A program made the translations under genes and the position numbers. The notes below the pieces were generated by a model. The model worked only from the letters and a program-made list of their open reading frames with translations, searched no databases and had not been told where the DNA came from. A stretch of DNA of 64,000 nt, taken from positions 1 through 64,000 of the forward strand of contig NZ_JAPDDP010000032.1 in NCBI RefSeq assembly GCF_027587195.1, given 5' to 3'. This document shows positions 52,511 through 63,000 of the stretch, in pieces (position 1 is the stretch's first letter; each line of letters opens with the position of its first letter). This DNA is from Solirubrobacter phytolaccae. GTDB lineage: Bacteria; Actinomycetota; Thermoleophilia; Solirubrobacterales; Solirubrobacteraceae.

Positions 52511-55500
52511 TTACGGCGTCGTCGTCGACAACGTCACCGTGACCGTCTTGCTGTAGGTGCCGGTGCGCAGCGCGTCGTTGGCCTTGATGAGCTGCTTGAA
52601 CGTGAGGTCCACGTCCTCGTTGGACACCGGGGCGCTCCACGCCGACTTCGACAGCGAGGCCTGCAGCGGCTCCGGCAGGGTGAACGCGCCGTTGGCCAGG
52701 TTCCCGAGGTTCGAGACCGACAGCGTCGCGTCACCGGCCGTGGAGATCACGGTCGCCTTCGTCGCGGCCGTGTACTCCCGCGCGACGCCCGGGACGAACG
52801 CCGGGAACGTCGCCGGCGCGCCCAGGACAACCGACAGCGTCGCCGGCACCGAGCCGCCGACCGGCGCCTCGACGTGCGTGGCCGCGAGGAACTTGAAGTA
52901 GGCGCGGTGCTGCACGCCCGTCTTCGTCGTGAACACGAACTCGCGGCAGCTGTCGCCCCACGCGGTGGTCGTCTGCCACGGGTACGTGTAGACGCCGTTC
53001 GCGTCCACCGAGAGCGCCTTGCCGGCCTTCGTCACGGCCGCCACCGGCACCGGACGCGGGGTGATCGCGACCTGGCCGGGCGTGACCGTCGCCCGCGTCG
53101 TGCAGTCGATCTGCCGCGAGTACGGGTTGTTCTTGGTCGCGATGTCGAGGCCACTGAGCCCCGCGTCGACCTTGAACTTCAGCGGTACCTCCGTGCCCGA
53201 CACGACCGTGGTGATCTCGGGTCCGGGTGGCACGTTCTCGAAGCCGCGCAGGCAGCTCGGGGCGGTGTCGAACGCCTCGCTGTTGTCGTTGCGGCCGGTG
53301 GTGCCCTGGACGGCGCTGTAGCCGAGGCCGCGACGGGCGAACGCCGCCCAGATCGTGCACGTGTCGGCCGGGCCGTTGTTGCGGACCTCGGACGCGGCGA
53401 CGATCGCCTTGGCCGCGACGACCAGACCCGGGTTGCAGCCCTGCAGCTTCAGGCCGTCCATCACGTACTGGAGCGCACGGTTGTTGCCGCCCGTGTTCCA
53501 CGCCTGGTAGAGCTCGCGGTTGTAGCCGTACTTGTCGATCAGGTCCCAGTTGAGGTCCCACAGCACCGCCGCCCAGCCGTGGCCGAGGCCGTGCGGGAGG
53601 GCGAGCGAAGCGCCGGCGAGCCAGCCGCCAGTCTTGATCGAGTCGTACGTGAACGGCTGGATCTCCATGTTGCGCGAGTACGGCCGCGGGCGGATGCCGG
53701 CGCCGCCGCGGTTGGGCTGGAACAGCGCGTACGGACCCATGCCGCGGCCCTTGTCCGGGTCGTCGACCGTCGGGTCCATCGTGAAGGTCAGCGCGAGGTA
53801 GTCGCTCCAGCCCTCGCCCGCCTGCTCGTTGCCGCCGAGGCAGCTGTTGCCGACGCCGCCGGTGAGCCGGCTCGAGATGCCATGGCCGTACTCGTGGATG
53901 ATGATCCCGTTCTCCAGGTCACCGTCCCGGATGCCGGTGTGCGCCGGGTTCTTCTTGATCGCACCCGTCTTCGGGCCGGCGGCGATCGCGGCCTTGAGCG
54001 CGGTGCCGTCGGCCTGCGTGAGGCCGACCGACGGGATCGTCGTCGCCGGGTCGGTCAGCGTGCCGCTGATGACCGGCGCGGCGCCCGTCGCGTTGTGCGC
54101 GACCACGACCGCCTTGGCGCCGAGCGCCTCGGCGACCTGCACGCGCTGCAGGTAGCTGCACAGCGGCGCGACGATGCCGCCGTCGACGACCGCGATCCAG
54201 TTGCCCGTCGGACGCTCCGCCGGGTACAGCGCGGCCTCGCAGCCGGTCCCGCCGTACACGAACGCGCCGGTGAGGCCGGCGTTGGTGATCGCGGGCCCGA
54301 AGCGCGCCCACGTCGCGTTGAGCGTCGCGCCGCCGTCGACCGACACGAGGTTCTGCGCGCCGACCTGGTTGCCCGGCCACAGGTACATCTGCATCCGCGG
54401 CTGGCCGCCGTCGTTGGTCGGCGGGTTGAAGTTGGCGTTGTTGGTGCCGTTGCCGTCGGCCGCCTCGGCGCGCACGTAGTCGGTGCCCGTGCCGCCGCGA
54501 CCGTAGTTGTTGGTCTGGAAGTTGCCCGACGCCTCGTCGAACCCGTAGCGGTACGCGAGGTCGTGGATCATGTTGTTCGCGTAGAACAGGTTCGTCGTCG
54601 CCGCGTCACGGTACGTCTGCGCGTGCTCGGAGAAGTCGATCGGGAAGTCGAACTTGAGCGCCGCGCCCCCGTCCGGGCTGCTGTTCGGGTCCGGGACGTT
54701 GTTGGCGTCCTGGTCCATGAACGCGTGGGCGTTGTTGCCGCGCGTGATCGTGTACTCCGGGCCGGCCGCGCCGTTCTCGTCGTGCCAGCCGAACGGCGAG
54801 GCGAGGCTGTCCGCCATGTTCGTGACGAGCGCGCGGTCGGAGTCGTTCGGGCTCTCCGACGGCCACGGGAAGACGTTGTAGCTGGAACCGTCGTTGACCG
54901 GCGCCTGCGTCTTCAGGACGAACACGGGCGGCGCGAAGTTCTTGCTGATCGTGGTCTCGCGCGCCAGCGCCGCGCCCGTGTCGTGGACGTCGTCGTGGAT
55001 GACGAGGTCCTCGGCGTCGAGCAGCGACCCGGTGTTCGCGTCGACGGTGGCGTTCCACCGCTGCGACTCGGAGGCGGCGTCGATCTCCATCCGCCACGCG
55101 AGCTTCAGCCGGCCGTCGGCGGACGGCTGCCAGCCGAGCTTGGCCGGGATCGGCGAGGCCGAGATGCCGCCGCCGCTGACCGTCGCCTCGCGCGCCTTGC
55201 TGCCCTGCGTGACCCTCAGCCCCGACGGGTCCTCGAGCCCGAGCGCGCTCGCCGCGGCCTCGACCGCGTCGGCGGCGTCGAGCGAGGCCGACGTCGCGCC
55301 GGCCTGCAGGTCCTTCACCAGGCTGCCACCGGCGAACACGACCCGTCCGTCGCGTCCGACGTTGACCGTCACCTGGCTGTCGAACACGTCATAGCCCGCG
55401 TGCCGCTGCACGAGGCTGACGTGGGTGACCCCGGTGGCCGAGGTCTTGTAGCTGTTCTGCAGCGTGAGCTGCGCCACGTCGGCGGCCGACACGCCGAAGC

Positions 55501-55630
55501 GGCCGGCGTGCTTGCTCACGTGCTCGCGAGCGATGTCCTCCGTCGATGCGGCCAACGCGGGTGCGGCAGCGGCCCCAAGGGCAAGCGCCGCCACAAGGAC
55601 CGGTACCGGTCCTCGAACGATGAACTGCAA
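52511..55630 (-). CDS. Secreted M36 fungalysin-like metallopeptidase with PA insert and C-terminal module
   Basis: 1039 residues from a TTG at 55630 preceded by AGGAGGG. A signal peptide (1-27) is followed by an FTP-type propeptide (about 30-205) and the M36 catalytic domain with HEYGH (579-583) and the downstream zinc-ligand Glu (EGWSDYLAL). A protease-associated domain is inserted before the active site (about 430-550). The final 116 residues are the shared module. It should be a broad-specificity extracellular endopeptidase, kept inactive until the propeptide is removed. Confidence 0.93.
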   Translation of the reverse strand: MQFIVRGPVPVLVAALALGAAAAPALAASTEDIAREHVSKHAGRFGVSAADVAQLTLQNSYKTSATGVTHVSLVQRHAGYDVFDSQVTVNVGRDGRVVFAGGSLVKDLQAGATSASLDAADAVEAAASALGLEDPSGLRVTQGSKAREATVSGGGISASPIPAKLGWQPSADGRLKLAWRMEIDAASESQRWNATVDANTGSLLDAEDLVIHDDVHDTGAALARETTISKNFAPPVFVLKTQAPVNDGSSYNVFPWPSESPNDSDRALVTNMADSLASPFGWHDENGAAGPEYTITRGNNAHAFMDQDANNVPDPNSSPDGGAALKFDFPIDFSEHAQTYRDAATTNLFYANNMIHDLAYRYGFDEASGNFQTNNYGRGGTGTDYVRAEAADGNGTNNANFNPPTNDGGQPRMQMYLWPGNQVGAQNLVSVDGGATLNATWARFGPAITNAGLTGAFVYGGTGCEAALYPAERPTGNWIAVVDGGIVAPLCSYLQRVQVAEALGAKAVVVAHNATGAAPVISGTLTDPATTIPSVGLTQADGTALKAAIAAGPKTGAIKKNPAHTGIRDGDLENGIIIHEYGHGISSRLTGGVGNSCLGGNEQAGEGWSDYLALTFTMDPTVDDPDKGRGMGPYALFQPNRGGAGIRPRPYSRNMEIQPFTYDSIKTGGWLAGASLALPHGLGHGWAAVLWDLNWDLIDKYGYNRELYQAWNTGGNNRALQYVMDGLKLQGCNPGLVVAAKAIVAASEVRNNGPADTCTIWAAFARRGLGYSAVQGTTGRNDNSEAFDTAPSCLRGFENVPPGPEITTVVSGTEVPLKFKVDAGLSGLDIATKNNPYSRQIDCTTRATVTPGQVAITPRPVPVAAVTKAGKALSVDANGVYTYPWQTTTAWGDSCREFVFTTKTGVQHRAYFKFLAATHVEAPVGGSVPATLSVVLGAPATFPAFVPGVAREYTAATKATVISTAGDATLSVSNLGNLANGAFTLPEPLQASLSKSAWSAPVSNEDVDLTFKQLIKANDALRTGTYSKTVTVTLSTTTP

Positions 55631-55805
55631 GGGTTCCCTCCTATCCCTGCATTTCCGGTGGCCGTCTGTCCCCTCTGACCGACCGCCGGCTCATACCTGC
55701 TCCCAGCGATGAGGAGCCTATGAGCAAAGGAGGAGTCGTGTATAGAGCCGGGTGTCCGTGCGCGGACCCGACGCGGTGAAGGTCGGCGCGTGCGACCCTT
55801 CCCGG

Positions 55806-56183
55806 ATGCGCCGTACCGTCGTTGCCGCCCTTGCCGTCGCCGCCCTGTCCGCTCCCGTCGCCGCCCAGGCTGCCGAGAAGTCCTACGTCCGCGACCCGCT
55901 CTCCAGCAAGCTCGCGCAGAAGCCGAAGAAGCTCAACTTCCGCGACGTCGACCTGACCGGCCTGCGCTGGATCCACTGGGGCCAGTCGCGCGCGATCGCC
56001 CGCGGCAACGCGAGCGTCCTGATCTGCGAGCCGAGCTGCGCCGAGGGCCACCGTGAGCGCGGCAAGGTGCGCGTCGTCGTGCGCACGCGCAAGCTCGAGG
56101 GCGACCGGCGCGTCTACCAGTGCATCGAAGGCCGGATCACGGGCGTGCCCAAGGCCTACGCCCGGATCAGCTGGATGTGCTGA
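55806..56183 (+). CDS. Small secreted Cys-containing protein
   Basis: 125 residues. A signal peptide (1-22, ending AQAA) precedes a compact basic protein with four Cys (LICEPSC, VYQC, terminal C) that could form two disulfides. No family recognised. No strong ribosome-binding site is visible before ATG 55806. Confidence 0.7.
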   Translation: MRRTVVAALAVAALSAPVAAQAAEKSYVRDPLSSKLAQKPKKLNFRDVDLTGLRWIHWGQSRAIARGNASVLICEPSCAEGHRERGKVRVVVRTRKLEGDRRVYQCIEGRITGVPKAYARISWMC

Positions 56184-56356
56184 GAGCGCTGCCGGCCGTG
56201 GCGCTAGAGGAACCCTGACTTAATGTCACCATCATGACACCCTAGAAAACCGGTCATTCGCCTGGATATGCGGTTCGCCGGCCAGTAACGGTGGCGCCCG
56301 GTCGCCGCTGATGATCGATGCAACAGTCACGGAATCCACAACCCGAAGGAGCCGTG
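56184..56356. promoter_or_regulatory. Promoter region of the subtilase-VWA gene
   Basis: This 173-bp spacer is less GC-rich than its surroundings. It contains a TGTCA/TGACA inverted repeat with a 6-nt centre at 56224-56239 and ends in GAAGGAG, 5 nt before the ATG at 56357. Sigma-factor boxes cannot be assigned with confidence. Confidence 0.45.
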
Positions 56357-59300
56357 ATGGATCTCCTTGACGCTCGCGTCGTCACCAACGGGCCGCTGGA
56401 AGAGACTCACTCGACCCAACTCACGGAGCTCGGGCTTCGCGTCGTGAGCCGACTTCCCGACGGCGCCTACCGAATCCGGGGCACCACCGATGCCTCGCTC
56501 GGTGACCTGCAGGGCCTGGCCTTCATCGACTCGGCCGCCGCGGTCCAGCCGTTCGAGAAGCTGGACGCGACCTTGGCCCCAGCCGCGCGGCAGGTTCTCC
56601 GCACCGCGACCAGCGCAGCCGCGACCTCGCCTCCAGTCAGCCTGCTCGTCACCGTCGACGCCAACTACCAGCCGGAGGCCACCCAAGAGGCCGCGGCTTC
56701 GATCGGTGAGGTCACGGCCCACTCGGCCCGACGGATGGTTGTGCAGACCACGGCCGACAGGATCGCGGACGTCGCTGCGCTCGATGGCGTGCTGAACGTC
56801 GAGCTCGAGCCCGACATCCGCACGCAGAACAACGTCGCACGGACGCTCACGGGCGTCGAGCCGGTCGCGACGACGCTCGCGCTCGACGGCACCGGCGAGA
56901 TCGTCGGTGTGGCCGACAGTGGACTCGACACCGGCGAGCCCGGGACGATCATGCCCGACTTCAACGGACGTGTGCTGAACGTGCGCGCCACGGTGGCCAA
57001 GGCCGCCGCGTTCGGCGTCGCCGATGGCGCCGACCTCAACAACCACGGCACGCACGTCTGCGGCAGCATCGCCGGGGACGGGGCCAACTCGAACGGCACG
57101 ATCCGCGGAATGGCGCCGGCGGCGCGGCTGACCGTGCTCTCGATGGGCCCGGACAGTGGCCCGGGACTGGTCGTGCCGCTCGACCTCGGCGTCGGGGTGT
57201 TCGACGACGCCTACACGGACGGCGCGCGGATCCACTCGGACAGCTGGGGCGACAGCATCAACCTCGGCCGGTACACCGCGCTGTCGCAGGACGTCGACGA
57301 GTTCGTGTGGGACCACCGCGACCTGCTGGTCATCATCTCGGCCGGGAACGCGGGCGACAGCGCGTCGACTGTGACGCCGCCCGGAACGGCGAAGAACTGC
57401 CTCACGGTCGGTGCATCCGAGAGCGTCCGCCCGCTGCCCGCGATCATCACGATCGACCCGAACCTGCAGGACGTGGATGGCAACCCCGCGACCCCGCCCA
57501 CGAACTTCCCGCTCCAGTGGGCCGGCTTCGGCTTGCAGGCCGACAACGCGGACGACATCGCCGACTTCTCGAGCCGCGGCCCGGTCAACGACAACGGCGA
57601 CTCGCGGATCAAGCCGGACATCGTCGCGCCCGGCACGTTCATCCTCTCTTGCCGGTCGACGGTCAGCATTGCCGACGTCGGCCCGGATGGGCTCCCGCCG
57701 GAAGCCATCGGCGGCCTCTACCCCGACGACGCCGACGGTCTCTTCGACCACACCGAGGCGGTCGGGCGCGGACTTCCCGGGGGCCGCTTCTTCGGCACCT
57801 GGAACCAGAACACGCCCGGGCCGCCCGCGGGCGCTGGCCCGCTGGCGACGGACAACTACGTGTACGAGTCCGGCACCAGCATGGCCACACCGATCACGAG
57901 CGGCGCCGTCGCCGTGCTGCGGCAGTACCTGCGAGAGCGGCGAGGCATCGAGAACCCCTCCGCCGCGCTCATGAAGGCGTTCATCATCAACGCTGCCAAG
58001 GTGCCCCCGGCTATGTCGACGGCGCCGAGCAACGCACACGGCTTCGGCTGGCTGAACCTGCAGGCGGTCCTCACGCCCGCGCCGACCGGACAGCAGGCCT
58101 ACAGCGACGACGTCGACCTCGCGGTGGCCACGGGAGACGTCCGCGAGTTCTCGGTCCAGGTGGCGGACCCCCTCCAGCCCCTGCGCGTGACTTTGACCTG
58201 GTCGGACTTCCCAGGCAAGGGCCTGCAGAACCGCCTGTACCTGCGGGTGCTGCCTCCGGGCGGCACGCCCGCGATCGACGGCGACGTCACCGCGTTCCCG
58301 AACCCGCGCAACAACGTCCAGCGAGTGCACGTCCCCGCCCCTGTCCCTGGTGTGTACACGATCCAGGTGCACGGCGTGAACGTCGCGTTCGGCATTCCCG
58401 AGCACGCGCCCGCCCTCCGCCAGGACTTCGCGCTCGCCGTCATCAACGGCGTCGGCTTCTCCCCACGGCCGGTCGACGTTGCGCAGGTCATCGACCACAG
58501 CGGCAGCATGGGCTTCTACTCGTTCATGGTGCCGGCCCGCGAGCGCGCCAAGCAGCTCGTCGACGTCCTGCGCATCAATGACCGAACGGGGGTCGTGCAG
58601 TTCGACCACACGGCGGCGACCGTGAGCCCAGTGGCCACGGTCACCAGCCTCGCCGGCCAGGTCGCGACCAAGACCGCGATCGACACCATCAACCCAGCGG
58701 GGGCGACCTCGATCGGGGCCGGCCTCCAGCAGGGTGTCCAGGACCTCGCCGCGGGCGGGGACCCGAGCCACCCACAGGCGATCGTCCTGTTGAGCGACGG
58801 CCACGAGAACACGCCGCCGTGGGTCGGCGGCGGCCTCACCAACTCACCCCCGGCCTGGTACACGGGTCCCGACTTCACGGATGCGCTACCGGGCGTTCCG
58901 GCGACGACCAAGATCTACACCGTGTCGCTCGGCGTCGCGAGTGACGAGGTGCTGCTGCAGGCGATCGCGGCGGCGCGCGGGGGAGTGTTCCAGGCGATAC
59001 ACAGCGCGGCGGAGATCGGGAAGCTGCACGAGATCTACGTGCACCTGCAGGCACTGGTCGGCGGCGAGGAGGTCATCGCCGCGGGCTCGGGATCGGTGAG
59101 TGGCATCGGGCCGATCGGACAGCCGGGGATCAACCTGGCCGTGCTCCCCCGGACCAACGGGAACGCGGCGCCGGAGCTCGCCCACCTGGTGACGGCCGAT
59201 CCGGCACTCGCCGAAGCGATGCTGGCGGCGAAGACGCCGTTCGAAGCCGTGCACCCGATCCCGGTCGACGACACGGTCACCTCGGTCGTGTTCCTGGTGT

Positions 59301-59968
59301 CCTGGCACGACACCGCGCACCCCGTGGCCATGCGTCTGGTCTCACCAAGCCTGAACGTGATCACGCCCAGCACCGTGCTCCACCAGTCGATCGCGGGCTC
59401 GAGCTACAGCATGATCCGCATCGAGCGGCCCGAGCCCGGGGTCTGGGAGCTTCGCGTGACGGCCGACAAGACCGATCGGCCCGGCACGCATCTCTACACG
59501 TTCGGAGTGACCGCCGACTCCCCGCTCGGCCTGCGGCTCGTGCCACCCCGCCGGATCACGGCGGGCAAGCAGCAGACACTCAACGCCAGGCTGGTCGGGA
59601 ACGGGCTCGCGAAGACCCTCGACCTCACCGGCCGGGCACTGGTGCCCCGGACCTCGGTCGACGCGCTGCTCAAGAAGCACGCGGCGGCGCTCAAGGCCCT
59701 CAAGACCAGGCTCAAGCCCGACAGCGAGGATGTCTCGGTCGCGCTGTCCCGGCTGCCGATCCTCGATCTGAACCTCGTCGCGCAGGGCAAGCCGTCGCTG
59801 TTCCAGAGCAGCGTCCGGAACCTGGTGGTCGCGCCTGGACGCACGACCCGCAAGCTCACGGTGCCCACGCCCACCTCGGGCATCACGGGCGTCGACGCCA
59901 CCCTCAACGGCACCACCAAGGGCGGCTTCGAGTTCATCCGTGTCCGGCGCCTCGACCTGAGGACCTGA
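56357..59968 (+). CDS. Subtilisin-like (S8) protease fused to a von Willebrand factor A domain
   Basis: 1203 residues. The peptidase S8 triad is complete: Asp187 (ADSGLD), His230 (NHGTH) and Ser508 (SGTSMA), with the oxyanion Asn in SAGNAGD. A proprotein-like beta domain follows the protease (about 570-705). A VWA domain starts near 708 with an intact MIDAS start, Asp713-His-Ser715-Gly-Ser717, and a later LLSDGHE. The C-terminal 250 residues are beta-rich. No N-terminal signal peptide is visible, unlike other exoproteases here. The GAAGGAG site fixes the start. Confidence 0.9.
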   Translation: MDLLDARVVTNGPLEETHSTQLTELGLRVVSRLPDGAYRIRGTTDASLGDLQGLAFIDSAAAVQPFEKLDATLAPAARQVLRTATSAAATSPPVSLLVTVDANYQPEATQEAAASIGEVTAHSARRMVVQTTADRIADVAALDGVLNVELEPDIRTQNNVARTLTGVEPVATTLALDGTGEIVGVADSGLDTGEPGTIMPDFNGRVLNVRATVAKAAAFGVADGADLNNHGTHVCGSIAGDGANSNGTIRGMAPAARLTVLSMGPDSGPGLVVPLDLGVGVFDDAYTDGARIHSDSWGDSINLGRYTALSQDVDEFVWDHRDLLVIISAGNAGDSASTVTPPGTAKNCLTVGASESVRPLPAIITIDPNLQDVDGNPATPPTNFPLQWAGFGLQADNADDIADFSSRGPVNDNGDSRIKPDIVAPGTFILSCRSTVSIADVGPDGLPPEAIGGLYPDDADGLFDHTEAVGRGLPGGRFFGTWNQNTPGPPAGAGPLATDNYVYESGTSMATPITSGAVAVLRQYLRERRGIENPSAALMKAFIINAAKVPPAMSTAPSNAHGFGWLNLQAVLTPAPTGQQAYSDDVDLAVATGDVREFSVQVADPLQPLRVTLTWSDFPGKGLQNRLYLRVLPPGGTPAIDGDVTAFPNPRNNVQRVHVPAPVPGVYTIQVHGVNVAFGIPEHAPALRQDFALAVINGVGFSPRPVDVAQVIDHSGSMGFYSFMVPARERAKQLVDVLRINDRTGVVQFDHTAATVSPVATVTSLAGQVATKTAIDTINPAGATSIGAGLQQGVQDLAAGGDPSHPQAIVLLSDGHENTPPWVGGGLTNSPPAWYTGPDFTDALPGVPATTKIYTVSLGVASDEVLLQAIAAARGGVFQAIHSAAEIGKLHEIYVHLQALVGGEEVIAAGSGSVSGIGPIGQPGINLAVLPRTNGNAAPELAHLVTADPALAEAMLAAKTPFEAVHPIPVDDTVTSVVFLVSWHDTAHPVAMRLVSPSLNVITPSTVLHQSIAGSSYSMIRIERPEPGVWELRVTADKTDRPGTHLYTFGVTADSPLGLRLVPPRRITAGKQQTLNARLVGNGLAKTLDLTGRALVPRTSVDALLKKHAAALKALKTRLKPDSEDVSVALSRLPILDLNLVAQGKPSLFQSSVRNLVVAPGRTTRKLTVPTPTSGITGVDATLNGTTKGGFEFIRVRRLDLRT

Positions 59969-59986
59969 TCGACACGCGTGCTGAGT

Positions 59987-60014
59987 CGCGCCGCCGCACG
60001 GGTGCGGCGGCGCG
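59987..60014. terminator. Bidirectional hairpin terminator
   Basis: A perfect 12-bp stem (59987-59998 with 60003-60014) with a 4-nt loop is framed by an extra CTGAG/CTCAG pair. It lies between the convergent stops of the subtilase and ThuA-like genes. Confidence 0.78.
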
Positions 60015-60029
60015 GGTCTCAGCCGACGG

Positions 60030-63000
60030 CTACGGCGCCGTCGTCGACAACGTGAACGTCACCGTCCTGCTGTAGCTGCCGGTGCGCAGCGCGTCGGTGC
60101 GCTTGACGAGCTGGTTGAACGTGACGGTCACGCGCTCGTTGGAGGTCGGCGCGGTCCAGGCCGACTTGCTGAACGCCACGCGCAGCGGCTCGGGCAGCGA
60201 GAACGCGCCGTTGCTGAGGTGGCCGGGATCACTGACCGAGAGCGCCGCGTTGCCGGCGGTGCTGATCACGTCGGCGGTGGTGGTCGCCGCGTAGTCCTTG
60301 TCCACGCCCGGCGTGAAGGCGCCGAACGTGGCCGGCGCGCCCAGGGACAGCGACAACGTGGCGGGCACCGTGCCGCCCACGCCGCCCTGGACCGGCTCGG
60401 ACTGCAGCGTCGGGGTCGGCGGGGCCGCGCCGTCGCCGCTCATCCAGTTCACGAGCTCGACGCCCTTGGACTGCAGCTCGAGCAGCGCCTTGCCGCCGTC
60501 GGCGCCGGCGTTGGCGACACGCTTGGCCTGAGCCACGAACGTCTTCGCGTGCGCGGCCGCACCGGCGTCGTCGCCGGCCCGGTAGGCGGTGTCCGCGCTC
60601 TCCAGCGCGGCGCTGAGCGCGATGTTCGCCGCGGCCGTCACGTTGCCTCCGGAGGAGGCCGCCGCGAGCAGGTCACGGACCTCGTTGAACGTGACGCAGT
60701 TCGCGTACTCCTTGCCGGAGGTCCACTGGATCGCGTTGAGGATCATGTCGCGGAACCACTCGTCGGTCGCGAACTGCCAGTTGTGGCCGAGGGTGGAGCT
60801 GAAGGAGCGGCCGCCCTCGAAGTTGCGGCACCAGACCATCCCGTGCCGGTCCGTGTTGTGCAGCGCGCCGGTGCTGTACCCGATCTGGCCGACGAGCGAG
60901 TCCTCGTTCTCGTACACGAGCGGGTGCACGATGCCGAGGTCCACCGGGTCGCGGTTGGTGTTGTAGAGCTCCTCGACCGTGAAGAACCGGTTCGGGATCT
61001 TCTGCGTCGCCTGGTGCGCCGGGTCGGCGTTGACGAGCTCCACGTGGCCGCCGGCCTCGGTGTCGATCAGGATGCCGCCGGCGTTGGAGCCGTGGCTGGT
61101 GAAGCCGGCGCCGATCAGGTCCATGTACCACGGCACGTTCTGCATCGAGTCGGTGCCGCCGTGGATCGGGACGATGCCGCCGCCCTGGCGGATGTAGGCC
61201 TGCAGGTTCGCGAACTCGGTCGCGTTGAGCGTCGCCGTCCCGTTGATGCCGACGGTCGAGTTCATGACGATCGTCTTGTACTGCTTGAGCGTGTCCAGAT
61301 CCATGAACGGGCTCGTCGGCAGCGAGACGCCCGCCGGGGCCTGACGGCCGGGGCTGGCGGCGATGTTCGGGTCCCAGATCTCGACGTCGAAGCCGTGCTG
61401 CTCGCCGAGCTGCTGGATCATCCACTCGTAGTCGACGATCGACTGGTGGCGGAAGCCGCCCGCGCGGCCGCTGATCAGGATCTTGTAGGTCGCGTTCGGG
61501 TTCGCCCGGAACGGGATCGGGTTGTTGAAGACGCGCAGCGCCTGGGCGCCCGGGTCGGCGGCGCCGACGGTCACCCCGGTGCCGGTCGTGTCGACCGGCG
61601 TGCCGCTCACCTGCGCGATGAGCGCCTGGCCGGAGCTCGTCAGCACGGCCTCGCTGCCGGCGGCCGTGACGAACGACTGCAGGGCCGCGATCGCACCCGG
61701 CGTGTCACTCGCGTCGGCCTTGGCCTTGGCGTCGGCGAGCAGGCCCTTGAGCTGCGTCGCCTTGGCGGCGGCGACGATCGGCCGCGGCTGCGCGATGGCC
61801 ACGCCGGTCGCGTGCGTCTTCGTCAGCGGCGCGGACAGGATGACGTTCACGAGCGACGTCGCGGTGCCGGCCGCGTGGCTGTTCTTCAGCGGCGCGCTGA
61901 GCTCCACGAGCGGCGGCGCGAGGTGCCGCTTGACGGTCACGAGCTCCTGGCTCGAGCCCGTCCCGATGACGATCGGCTCGCCGATCACCGGCCCGTTGCT
62001 GGTTGCCGCCTGCGTGCCGGTCGCGCCGTTCTGCGTGTAGCTCGCGAGGCTGATCCGCGTGTCACCCGCGGCGGCCGCCGCGCTGACGGTCGTGTTGACC
62101 CGCGGCGGCGGCACGAGGACCTTGGCGATCGTCACCGTCTCCTGGCTGTCCCCGGAGTCGACGACGAGCGTCTGGCCGGCCCGGACGCCGAACGGCGTCT
62201 GCAGCCGCAGGCCGGTCCCGCCGACCGCGGTCGCGCCGTTGAGCGTGGTCCGCAGCGCGTTGTCGGCGAGCTGGTCGATCACGGTCGCCAGGTCGGCGAA
62301 CGAGGTCGTGACCGTGAAGGTGTTCGTGTACTTGGCCACGTTGCCGGCCGCGTCCTGCACGGACACGGCGTGCGTGTGCTTGCCGGCCGTGAGGCGGTTG
62401 AGCGCGACCGTCTTGGGAACGATGAACTGGCCGTCGAGCTCCATCCGGCGGATCGCCGCGCCGCCCGCGCCGTTGGCGACCGTGTCGCTCGCGTCGCGCA
62501 GGCGCGGGTCGGTGCGCAGCGGCGTCAGCGTCTGCGACTGGAGGATCTTGCCGTCGACGATCGAGGGCAGGAAGACCGCCGATCCGGACAGGTGCGGCTT
62601 GGTCAGCGCACCCGCCAGCGTGACGTTCGGGCCGGTCGCGGGCGCGGGCGTGACGAGGCTCGCGATCTTGACCGTCTCGGCGCCCGCCCCTTGGTCGAGC
62701 TGCAGCGTGTCACCGACGGCACGGCCGGCGGTGCTCGCGAGCCGGACGCCGGTGTCCCCCGCCGCCGCGGCGGCCCCGAGCGTCGTCGGCTGCGTGCCCC
62801 AGATGGCGCCGGGCGCCTTGGTGTCGATCTGCACGGCGACCGTGCTGTAGAACGCCGTGCCGGCGACGGCGGCGTTCGCCGCGTGCGCGTTGGCCAGCGG
62901 CGTCGTCAGCGTCACGTTCGGCGCGGGTGAAGGCGGCGCGGGCGTGACGATCGTCGCGATGGTCACGGTCTCCTGGCCCGCGCCGGTGTCGATCAGGAGC

